Of a stretch of DNA of 64,000 nt, positions 55,113 through 64,000 are shown one piece after another (position 1 is the stretch's first letter; each line of letters starts with the position of its first letter). The notes beneath the pieces are model-generated. The model was given only the letters and a program-made list of their open reading frames with translations, made no database searches and was not told the DNA's origin. Source of the DNA: Cristatella mucedo (lineage: Eukaryota; Bryozoa; Phylactolaemata; Cristatellidae); the NCBI GenBank assembly GCA_009760855.2, contig WPIO01000146.1:124001-188000 (forward strand), written 5' to 3'. The translations under genes were made by a program, and so were the position numbers.

Positions 55113-56509
55113 ATGGCATCGTCGGGGCAGAATCCAGGTAAGATTGATTACCTAAAAATCAAGTCCTGGCGCTTTTGAAGGGCAGCGGGCTGCTCTGCTG
55201 CGCTTTGCCGAACTTCGGGTGCAGACGCCGCTCCGATCGTCTCAGAGCACCGCTGCAGCTCCTGCAGCGCGGCACTGCTCTGCTCTGCTGCAGAAGGCAG
55301 CTAGGTCGCAGGTCAGCCCTCTGCTGCACTCGAGTTCGCCGCTGCCCTGGCGTACATCGAAGACGCTTCAATGAGTATTTCATAGCGCCGAGCAGTGCGG
55401 CTGTGACTTCTGAGCAGCCCCGCTGCGACTTCTGAGCAGCCCCGCTGCGACTTCTGAGCAGCCCCGCTGCGACTTCCGAGCAGCCCCGCTGCGACTTCCG
55501 AGCAGCCCCGCTGCGACTTCCGAGCAGCCCCGCTGTGACTTCTGAGCAGCCTCGCTGTGACTTCTGAGCAGCCTCGCTGTGACTTCTGAGCAGCCTCGCT
55601 GTGACTTCTGAGCAGCCCCGCTGTGACTTCTGAGCAGCCCCGCTGTGACTTCTGAGCAGCCTCGCTGTGACTTCTGAGCAGCCTCGCTGTGACTTCTGAG
55701 CAGCCTCGCTGTGACTTCTGAGCAGCCTCGCTGTGACTTCTGAGCAGCCTCTCTGTGACTTCTGAGCAGCCTCGCTGTGACTTCTGAGCAGCCTCGCTGT
55801 GACTTCTGAGCAGCGTCGCGGTAAATTGGTTGGATCGTATCATCTAGCGCTTGGTCTACGCTCGTGAGTGCGAACTCGTGGGTCATGGCCACGCCGGAGC
55901 AACAGTCTCCCACGAACTTGCTGTGTTGTAGCCGGCCCAGAGGTTCGATCCTCGTTCAGCGCTCACGGCTTCGGTCTTCGTGCGCAGAAGAAGTTGCTCA
56001 GCAAGCTGGCGTCCAGCAAGCTGGCGGTCAAGGTCTTCATAGACGAAGAGAGCGGAAGGGCTCTCGACTCTGTGCTGCGCTTGTGCAAAGAGTACACGGG
56101 CAGCAAGCGAGACGCCGAGCGCGTGACGAAGAACGTGATAAAGATCATCGTGAAGCTCGCCATACTGTACCGCAACGACTGCTTCGACCGGGCTGACCTA
56201 ATCACAGCGGAAGCACTCAAGGAGACGTTCCGACGAGCAATGATGACGGTGAGTGCTTTCTACGAGGTCGAGTTCACGTTCGACAAGTTCTTCCTGTCGA
56301 GGCTGCTGCTGGAATGTGCCGCGCTCCTGCAGCAGCTCGTCAGCCGGCACCTCACCGACAAGTCCAAGGGTCGCATCGAACTCGTGTTCGGCTTCTTCGG
56401 TGATCCCACCTTCCTCGAGACTCTCTTCGCACCCGGCAGCCATCTTAGGGGCACTCTGAGCAGCATCGTCAGCAGTCTCGACCGTCTCCTGGAGACGGGC
56501 GTTATTTAA
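55113..56509 (+). CDS. tnfaip8l: TNFAIP8 (TIPE) family protein
   Basis: Two coding exons: 55113-55137 (ATG GCA..., 8 codons plus one base) and 55932-56509 with TAA. The intron is GT-AG and the phase agrees. The product is about 200 residues, as in the family (184-198). It contains FSAHGFGLRAQKKLLSKLAS, KVFIDEESGRALDSVLRLCK, KNVIKIIVKLAILYRND, EVEFTFDKFFLSRLLLECAA and HLTDKSKGRIELVFGFF, the helices of the TIPE fold that form a lipid-binding cavity in the cytosol. Family members affect phosphoinositide signalling, apoptosis and immune responses; the exact member is not decided. The intron is almost filled by a 22-bp minisatellite. The 8-codon first exon is inferred from splice sites and phase and is less certain than exon 2. 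Confidence 0.92.
55400..55817. repeat. 22-bp minisatellite, 19 units, in TNFAIP8-like intron
   Basis: Units of gctgtgacttctgagcagcc plus tc or cc, with exactly 19 units over 418 bases. Unit variants are grouped: gcgact..cccc units at the left, gtgact..cctc units in the right part, with two gtgact..cccc in between. Two minus-strand frames (55843-55313 and 55913-55380) run through it because the unit has no stop in the reverse direction. Confidence 0.97.
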
Positions 56510-57115
56510 GAGGCCGCACCATCGGGCCCGAGCCGCAGCCGCTGCTTCCGGACGCTCGACGCGCGAACCACGGAACACGAGCAGCAGCCGCCAGGGGGCG
56601 CCTGCCAAGTCTGTGTAACTCGGCCTGAGTGCAGGCCCGAGGCGCTGCATCGGCGGCCGGAACTGCTGGCTCGGCCAGCCAGGCAGCGGTCGATCACGCC
56701 CACGCGTGGGCCGCATTTTTTGCTGTCACGGCGTCGTCCCGCACGCTTTGGCGGCTTTACGCCAGATTGGGACGCCTTGCCGTTTGCCGGTCGCAGCGGC
56801 TCGGCGATCTTCGGTGGCCGCCGCTCAACTAGAGCTCATGCGAATGTGAGGCTCCTGTAAGCAGGCATAGTGGCCACACGTGACCGTTCGAGATGATTAC
56901 CGGTGGCAGGCGCTCCGAGAATCGACACCAGCAATAGCTCGGGCGGTGACGGGAACCCCTCGGCTCGTGGATGGGCTCGCTGTGAGCTCGCTGCCGGCTG
57001 CTGCAGCGGAGACCGGCGTTGTGCAAAGCGTCCGTGGCGTTTCCGCACGAAGCCTTATGCCGAGGACCGCTGCAGCTCGGCGCCTCGCTTTACTGCTATC
57101 AAATAAATAAAAAAC
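56510..57115 (+). other. 3' region of TNFAIP8-like gene, possible polyA signal
   Basis: GC-rich sequence after the stop, ending with aataaataaaaaa at about 57101-57113, which holds AATAAA and is the first such signal after the gene. Frames on both strands are GC artefacts. Confidence 0.55.
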
Positions 57116-57189
57116 GGCATGTCGCACACAAATGTTTTGGCGATCGCCGCCAACCTCTACCTAATCGGCAAACCTACCCCACTGGTTCG

Positions 57190-57240
57190 TACTGGTTTGT
57201 CATCGACGGTTTGTCATCGACGGTTTGTCATCGACGAGCA
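57190..57240. repeat. 15-bp tandem repeat, 3 units
   Basis: Unit ggtttgtcatcgacg, three copies directly before a LINE B copy. Confidence 0.85.
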
Positions 57241-57254
57241 ACGAGCGGACCCAT

Positions 57255-57600
57255 TGTTTAAAAATTTAAATTTACCACATTTAAATTTTACCACATTTAT
57301 ATATGACTTAAAGACGCACCTATTTAGGATAGCATTGAGTGGGTCCCTGTGATTCGTCCTTCACGTGCTTCAGCGTGCTGACACTGTGGATGCTGCCACT
57401 AACCACATTTGCATGCTGACCCTGTGCATGTCACCCTTAACCATGTTATTCATGTTTATCAAGCATGATATTACTCACAATTCAATCGCGTTTCCCTTTG
57501 CAGCAAATGTAAACGGCCTAGAAAGAGATTGAGTTCTCTGAGGGCGTTTTATCAAGTGCATTATTATTATTATTATTATTACTATTATTATTATTGTCTT
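57255..57600 (+). mobile_element. LINE family B 3' end
   Basis: End of the RT frame (gacttaaagacgcacctatt, ggatagcattgagtgggtcc), 3' untranslated part and the tail cctagaaagagattgagttc with (ATT)n to about 57600. Confidence 0.93.
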
Positions 57601-58189
57601 CGAAACGGCGACGCTGGGTCGATCTGCAACGGCCGAAGTGACCGAGCATAGGTTAGGGCCCTTGAAATGCTCTAGCCCTTGAAAAGTTCTGGGCATCGCA
57701 TCACTGGCGGGTATTTGCCACGAGCCTGCCGGGACCACTCACCGACGCAGTATTCTCGGCCTCGGTTCTGTCCGGAGGACGCGCAGGGTGCTGCCCCCCT
57801 TCGGAACACTTCTAAGCAATAATTTGTTCATGTCTACTTGATTCAAGTCCTGCTCCGCAGGCAACACCGAGGCAGCACGATGAGGCTGAGCAGCTGCAGC
57901 TGCAGCAGAGAACGATACGATATGCGTGCCTCGCTTTGGAAGACCTGCGGCAGCTGACACGTGCTTGCAGAGGTACAAGTGACCCGCGCCATGTTGCCAG
58001 TGTCGATGCTCACTGTTTTTCACCTTCTTTAGTTCTTTACCCGCAGCGGCGGCGGAATTTCAGCAGCCAATTAATAGTAGCCACAGTTTGTGTTTCCGAA
58101 ATCATCAAAATTTTGAAATTTTTTTGGGTGCGAGATACTCTTATGACTTCTGGAAAGACCGCAGCCGAGACACCGGCTGAATTGCCTGC
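57601..58189. other. No recognisable gene
   Basis: About 590 bases of unique sequence with frames of up to 100 codons on both strands and no motif. Confidence 0.4.
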
Positions 58190-58312
58190 AATTCATAAAT
58201 ATGAATATAATTCATTTGCACAGCGCCCAATGATAACTTAATCTCTATCCAGGCGCTCACATTTGCCGCAGGACTCGAGCACACGACCTCGGTCATCAAC
58301 GGTCGAGTAATC
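58190..58312 (-). mobile_element. SINE-2, partial copy
   Basis: Reverse: tail aattcatttgcacagcgccc, aacttaatctctatccaggc, then gactcgagcacacgacctcg. The head beyond the B box region is lost. Confidence 0.75.
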
Positions 58313-58619
58313 TGATTCTTTGGCCAAATAGGTCTTGACTCAAATGGTTTTGCTGCTAAATTGGCCAACTTGGTAAACATTCACTCCCGAAAAGGTGCTG
58401 CGAGAAATGTTTTATAGCCAGAAAATTTTGGAGGCAGTGATTTTTAATTCACAAAACAGCTCATCTTTCTAGATTTAAAACTTTTGTTTGCTTTCGGATA
58501 CTTGGTAATGCGTATGTACTTGCTACAATGCACACATCGCAGGGGCTCGTAACTTCGTTGCAATCGCTGTAGTGGTTGCAACAAAACTTTAAAATTGGGA
58601 GCTTCAGTTAAAGACCACG

Positions 58620-58957
58620 AAGGCCCGAGACCATAGAGACCGTACTCTCGACTTGCGTCACGACATCTGAATTGTTCACAGTTAAAAAGAAACTAAAATG
58701 CATCTATTTATGACAGCATTTAGTGAATCTCTGTGATTTGTTCTTTATGGTCTTATGCGTGCTGACACTGTTGCGTGCTTCCATAACCACACTTGCATGC
58801 TGACCCTGTGCATGTCACGCCTAATCATGTTATTCTTGTTATTTATTGATCATGCTGCCACTTATCATTCGATCCGCTTACTTTGCAGCCATTGCAAATC
58901 GCTTAGAAAAAGATCGAATGTGAGGGAGATTTATAAAATGTATCATTATTATTAATA
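58620..58957 (+). mobile_element. LINE family B 3' end, diverged
   Basis: ccgtactctcgacttgcgtc, aaaaagaaactaaaatgcat, gtgctgacactgttgcgtgc, gcatgctgaccctgtgcatg, then a degraded tail and (ATT)n-like end. Confidence 0.85.
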
Positions 58958-59837
58958 CTATGATAAGGGCCACAATTGATAGAATTGAATGCATTTATCT
59001 AGTTGTTATTACTATCCAAATTGAGGTGACACTCCGTGTCTAGCTTCCTGTAAACGACATACATTCGATTAATTAAGTTATTGCTGATTAGCTTTTTTAA
59101 GAGCATTACCAGGGACCTCAGTTGGAGTGATGAGTCCTTAATAAGGCTTTAGAGCGCAGTGATTTTCTGAGTAATTTAATTTTCATCTACCAGACCTAGA
59201 GCATCGTTCTATTTTTGCGAATTCTTTGAATATGATTCTTTCGGTTTTCCATATAGGTCACTTGACTGAAAAAAATGTGTGAAAACCAATAAAATTGAAA
59301 TTACTTCAAACTTGTTAAAATTCTGAGAGAATTGTGCTACGTATATTTAATCTGATGAAGATTTGGCTTCCTGTGATGACAGCAAATTACAAGGTTATAC
59401 CTGATTGCTCCAAGAAGAACTAAACATGACCTCAAAGTAAAATTAACTTCAAGCATCAAGCATCCTCATCATCATCATCAAGCATCCTCAAGCTTCGTAT
59501 AGGAATTCTCTAAGGATCGGTAGAATCTACAAGGCCCAAAGCCCGAGTATAATAAACTATCCTATGCGCGCGTCACTGGCGACTGTCCCAATCCCGAAGG
59601 AGGGCCGCTACAGCACCCCAAGATACGAGCAGCGAACTGAGTAGCCGGCAGAACACAACTGCGAAGTCCAAGTTGCACTTAGCTGTCCGTCGCCGTGGGT
59701 TCGTCACTCATGCTCTTGAAGCGTAGTCTCGCATCGACTACCGAAGCTGTCCCGTAAGCTCTGTCACTCGTCTCATTATATTCTCTCTTTTCTCAACTCC
59801 TGACCTCTCGCGCAGCTGCTGTTTCTACTTCAGCATA
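58958..59837. other. No recognisable gene
   Basis: AT-rich unique sequence with a short (CAT)n run at 59465-59480. No element seen. Confidence 0.4.
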
Positions 59838-60052
59838 TTAGTCGGTGCACATCCTGACCGCAACGTCTGCACCAGGCTTCAGACCAGGGGCCGGGCCTGT
59901 ACTAGGTATCCAAGTCGAACCCGCTAAGACAACCACGTTAGTCGCTCCATCTCCTAACCGCATTGCCTGCATAAAGCTCCATTCTAACCTGAGCTAGGTG
60001 AGTCAGGAGCTGGGTCTGTACTAGGCGCCCTAGTCGACCCCCCCCCCCAAGG
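59838..60052. repeat. Diverged direct repeat, two units of about 100 bp
   Basis: Unit 1 begins at tattagtcggtgcacatcct and ends in ctgtactaggtatccaagtc near 59912; unit 2 begins at acgttagtcgctccatctcc and ends ctgtactaggcgccctagtc near 60038. Shared blocks also include accgca and ctgcac/ctgcat. Possibly part of an unknown repeat. Confidence 0.6.
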
Positions 60053-60067
60053 CAAGGACTCCCATCG

Positions 60068-60240
60068 CGGCTAAGCTGAGAGCTGCACCAGTGCCCTTTC
60101 ACGACCTCGGTCCCGAGATCGTGGGTTCGAATACTGCAGTGGGCGATTCTTTATCGCCACTGCAAGCGGTGGTGATAGCCGTAAAGGCTCTTCTGTCGCT
60201 ATACAAAAAGAGGCTGTTTAAGCAGCTAGGATTTTTTTCT
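60068..60240 (+). mobile_element. SINE-1, near complete
   Basis: Degenerate head, then hairpin tttcacgacctcggtcccga, gatcgtgggttcgaatactg, body ctgcaagcggtggtgatagc and tail cgctatacaaaaagaggctg, ending in a T run. Confidence 0.9.
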
Positions 60241-60244
60241 CAGT

Positions 60245-61325
60245 CCAACCGGCAAGAGACAATGCAGTACCAACTACCACGGTCTGAATTAATTAACCAA
60301 CTGCATCTTACACCTGTTGGTGGCTAGAGGTTTGGCTAAAAAAGCGATCTTTATTGTCGCCATCGTTAGAGCATTTTCGGCCCATCACGTTTTTGCTTAG
60401 ATTGGCCACTTATTTTGGTAGCAGCCGCATTGCAAGCCACTAATGATCATTTGTCATTCTATTAACTATTCGAACGCACTTTAACCGACTCGCCATTACC
60501 ACTCATAGATCTGTCCGACCTACCGTCGCCACGTGGTATCATGACGAATCTGCCTTTCCGAATGCTACCACGTCGCATTCAGCAGGGTGAAGCTAAAGTG
60601 AGTACAGATCGCTTGACAAACGAGAATCTGGAGCGACTCGTTAGTGCCGTGATAAGAAGGTAAATGCTGCGAGTCTCTCTTGATAATCCACACCGCCTGA
60701 GATCTGCAAGGCATCGCCTTCAATTAATATCACCTCTACAACAGAAGTTTTCCGATCGATTTAAAGCGGGAATCGCTTATCGAGCTGCTCCTCCTAAATG
60801 GAAAGCGTGAATTCGGTCGCATTTAAATTGCCTACCGAGCGATCGAATGCGTTACGCTTGGCTCAGATGCTATCTGTGCAAAGTTTTAGGATCCACTTGT
60901 TGGAGTTCCATCAAAAACTTCCACGACAACAAGACCAAAGTAAACGTAATGGCTTTGCATTAAAACAAAGGCCGCGAGTCGATAATTCGACAATATAGCT
61001 ACCATACTGCTGAGTTGTCTAAAGCTGCTTTAAAAAAATAGATGTCTGTTCATTAACAAATAAAGTATTTTGAGATGCTGCTCTGCATATAAAATCTTAA
61101 TTACTAAGCGAAATGCACATTTTAGCCAAAACAGCAATTAAATGTGCATCGAGTATCTCAAATCAGCGCCAACATTGTGATTTTAGCTCTCGGAGATATT
61201 GCTGACATTAAAACTCGAGCTAATTCAGATTCTCGTCATTCGTTTGCTGAAGGATCTGAAGGGCGCTATCAAGGTGAAGGTAGCCGGCTTCTTGCACAAA
61301 CAGCTTGACAAGCAGGCCGTCGAAA
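60245..61325. other. No certain gene
   Basis: Mostly AT-rich. A segment at 60510-60655 reads PSPRGIMTNLPFRMLPRR and TNENLERLVSAVIRR in one frame before a ggtaaat donor-like site. It may be an exon or a remnant, but no family was recognised. Confidence 0.3.
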
Positions 61326-61435
61326 GAATCCACGAGTCGAAAGAATCGCTGTTGATCTCCACGAGTCAAAAGAATCCACGAGTCGAAAGAATCAACGAGT
61401 CACAAGAATCCACGAGTCAAAAGAATCCAGGAGTC
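61326..61435. repeat. 17-bp minisatellite, about 6 units
   Basis: Unit gaatccacgagtcaaaa with substitutions. One unit is interrupted by 12 extra bases (gctgttgatctc). Confidence 0.85.
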
Positions 61436-61520
61436 TTGCACCTTTGCAGAGTCGAAGAAAAGCAAGCCGCCGCCGCTGTTCTTTCGTCAAGGTCTGCGTC
61501 CACTTTTTTTCTGTCCACTC

Positions 61521-61650
61521 AACGTCGCGAGGTCATGGGCTCAAATCTGCAGTGGGTGATCTCTTATCGCTGCTGCAAGCGGTTGTGATAGCCGCCAAGG
61601 CTCTTTAGTCGCTATACAAAAGAGGCTGTTAAATCAGCTAGCGTTTTTGT
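61521..61650 (+). mobile_element. SINE-1, 5'-truncated
   Basis: B box region gtcatgggctcaaatctgca, body ctgcaagcggttgtgatagc, tail cgctatacaaaagaggctgt. The A-box part is missing or unreadable. Confidence 0.8.
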
Positions 61651-61984
61651 CGTGGCTGGTATTTGTGACGATTGCCACTCGTCTTCGAGATTGCTCTGGT
61701 CCGAGGATGTCCTTTCCCGTCGGGAGGGCTGACGTGTTTCTTGTGTCATCCCGGCAGCCTAATGTTCCCTAGTAGTACTGTTTAGTTCCCGTTGTTTTTG
61801 GAGCATTCGATGTTCTTATAAGGATGGTTTAATCAAATAGCCGCTCGTCTTGCCTTCGCTCAGCATCGTGGCGAGCCGGCGGCAAATTCTGTGCATAACG
61901 TCGCTAGGCAGGAAGTAGTCGAACTAGCCTCCGGTACAAGATTCGGTTGCACAAATCCTGTTAACTCATTTATCCATCACAATC
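61651..61984. other. No recognised element
   Basis: About 330 bases of unique sequence before a LINE A copy. Confidence 0.4.
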
Positions 61985-63285
61985 AAAATTTGTTTATGCC
62001 TACCACCTCCTTCAAGTGGCAGTACTCCACTGAAATTGTTCTCATCCATGAAACCAATGACATCCTATGCAGCAACGATGACGGGAATGTCACTACCCTA
62101 GCACTGCTTGATCGATCAGGTACTTCTAACACCACTGACGATGCTGTCCTACTTGAACGACTGAGGACAACGATCGGTCTGGCAGACTAGGCCACGGCGT
62201 GGGTCAAATCGTACTTATCTGACCGTGTTCAATCCGTGTTGTGTGGGGGTCAGGTCTCAGCCACCTGTACCTCAAGGGTCCGTCCTCGGTCCTTTGCTGC
62301 TCTCAAATTATACTCAACTTGTGGCAAAAGTGATTAATGCACAAGGAATAGCATATCACTTTATGCTGACGATACTCAGCTGTGTCATTTCAACCATCGG
62401 CATCTGCTGAAGCGACTGATAAAGTGAATACTCACCTTGCCGACATTCAATCCTGGATACTGGAAACATTCTTGAAACTAAACGAGAAAACTTACCTGCT
62501 GCACTAAGCCTATCCTGCGCGTGTGGCTGGACTAGAAGGTTTTGCTCTTCTGATATGTTGCTGTACGACCATGACCTTGTGGTCGGGTTTTGGTATCGTC
62601 TTCGACAACTGTCTGAATTTTGAAAGCCTCATTAGTAAGACTGCTTCCACAGCTAACCATCACGTCAGTTCCCTAAGATTGGGCATTGTCTTACACGATA
62701 GATTGCAAAATTTAACTACCTCCTTCGTTCTGTCTATGCTAGATTATTGTAATTGCCTTTTGGATGGGCTACCGAAGAAAGCCACAAGACCACTGCAGCA
62801 GCCGGCAATGGATAAGGCTTCAGGGCTCATTTACCAATCCCAGAGGTTTGACCATCTCATTTGCTGAAGCAGCTTGGAAGGTAGCCGGTTGATCAACGGA
62901 TGCAGAGCCAAGTTCTTATGTTAACACACAAGACTCGGCACGGCTTGGCTCCTTCCTCCACACGTAGCTGAGGTCTGCTGCACCAGTTTCAGCGTCCTTG
63001 TGCCTTCAGATCATGTATGATCAATAAACTAGCTGTTCCACCCCTCCGCTTTAAGACCGTTGGCGACAGAAGCTTTCGCTCAGCAGGTCCATACTATGGA
63101 ACAAGTCTTGTGTCAAGAATTGTGGATACTTCCCACAATTCTTACCCAACGACTTTTACTCTCCTTTCCAGCCGTCCTGAGCTGCTTGCTACTTCATGTT
63201 ACTAGCTACAACAACTGCTTTCCTGATTCAGCTGCAGCTGCTGCTGCTGCTGCTGCAGCTCACTTTCTCTTTGTGGCGTGAGATG
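61985..63285 (+). mobile_element. LINE family A, old long copy
   Basis: Follows the whole 3' two-thirds of family A. 62000-62190 matches the RT segment with a diverged AFDTID block (residues SGTSNTTDDAVLLERLRTTI). At 62270-62390 the GVPQG region appears as VPQGSVLGPLL, and a broken YADD region is near 62360. At 62520-63240 the C-terminal block appears in pieces. Many stops, frameshifts and indels; clearly inactive and much older than the 45.9 kb copy. Confidence 0.88.
63233..63263. repeat. (CTG)n trinucleotide run
   Basis: agctgcagctgctgctgctg-like run inside the end of the old LINE A copy, where other copies read gactctgctatgc; a local expansion. Confidence 0.85.
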
Positions 63286-64000
63286 ATGGACATGCCGAGG
63301 TGCTTAAGGATGCAAGCCGGTTTAACACATGAACGGGTCTAGGAGTGAATTACAATAATGAAAATATGCAAATTTCAAGTAGGGCTCAGCGAGTATGTAG
63401 AGGTGCTGGATAAAAAAACACAGGCTACTGATTGTACTATGAGACCGAGTGACAAAAAAAGAACTCACGAGCTTACCTATATTGGAAGCAAACTGTACAT
63501 TATAAATATGCTACATAGACAATCTACACAGTGCAGCATACGCTACTCTCAGTCTCTTCTTTCTCTTTCAGCTTTGTTAGCTATCAAGTACACGTGCACA
63601 GCACCGTAGACATTGCTGTGTGCACACACCAGGCAGCAGCATTACATCACGGTGATCGACACGGCATAGTGTACACACACTGCTGCTCCGCACATCCACG
63701 TGGGCTCATCGCATAAGGGTGAGCACCACGAGGAGCTGGTCTTTAAATTTACAGTGACAGCTTCAGCTGACACGACTTCACACGATGACAGCAACCGCAT
63801 CACTGAGCGGACAGGCAACTGTCATAGCGTCACACCGTTCACAAAAATAAGGGAAGAGAATAGCTGCAATAGTAGCAGCAGCACAATGCTGTCTTGCAGC
63901 AGCCGGCCCATGATGGTGTCAGCACGTGGCAGCTGCTACAGTTGGCCAACGAATTGCCTGCAGCCGTCTTAGTACTGCGGCCAGCTAGCTGCGCTAGCCG
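63286..64000. other. No recognisable gene at window end
   Basis: Unique sequence with short + strand frames (63358-63609, 63700-63972) that have no known motif. A gene entering from the right cannot be excluded. Confidence 0.4.

Noticed and set aside
55313-55913. Two minus-strand frames of 176-177 codons with a repeated peptide
   Set aside because: Translation of the 22-bp minisatellite; the + strand holds the gene.

Overview
The window is nuclear DNA from an animal, most likely a bilaterian invertebrate. The evidence is intron-split genes with GT-AG boundaries, an Iroquois (TALE) homeobox gene, sowah and TNFAIP8-like genes, CpG-dense islands, and many LINE and SINE copies with simple-sequence tails. 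I cannot name the phylum. Nothing prokaryotic or viral was seen: no operon, no CRISPR array.

Four genes can be assembled by hand, all on the + strand. (1) The 3' part of a sosondowah (sowah) ankyrin-repeat gene, five exons between 1019 and 6517; its 5' exons lie before the window. (2) An Iroquois gene (Irx): small GC-rich exons at 16720-18264 including the homeobox, then an 8 kb intron, then an exon at 26279-26782 carrying the Iro box; a terminal exon was not found. (3) Translation initiation factor eIF6, six exons from 32115 to 41513, complete except for about three C-terminal codons. (4) A TNFAIP8-family gene at 55113-56509, two coding exons, complete, about 200 residues. Exon phases agree at every junction proposed.

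The sowah-Irx pair is the most informative feature. The two genes are known to be linked across bilaterians as a regulatory block, and the intron-containing sowah seen here is the ancestral form that tetrapods replaced by intronless copies.

The rest is mostly repeats. There are three LINE groups of the CR1/L2 type. Family A ends in a conserved gag-ttactgacggagatac motif; the largest copy is 45873-47756. Family B ends in a tail with aaagcgcctag and (ATT)n; the largest copy is 35262-37510. Family C is a minor relative. There are two tRNA-derived SINE families: SINE-1, with a tail reading gctatacaaaaagaggctgtt, and SINE-2, whose tail closely resembles the family B LINE tail and so was probably moved by family B machinery. 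A degenerate hAT-type transposase lies at about 51075-51960. Microsatellites include a 0.7 kb (GT)n tract in the Irx intron, and there are several minisatellites, one of exactly 19 units of 22 bp inside the TNFAIP8-like intron.

Stretches such as 7.3-11.4 kb, 18.3-20.1 kb, 27.2-30 kb, 48.3-51 kb and 63.3-64 kb hold nothing I could recognise beyond the repeats listed. Most long open frames there are products of simple repeats or high GC content.
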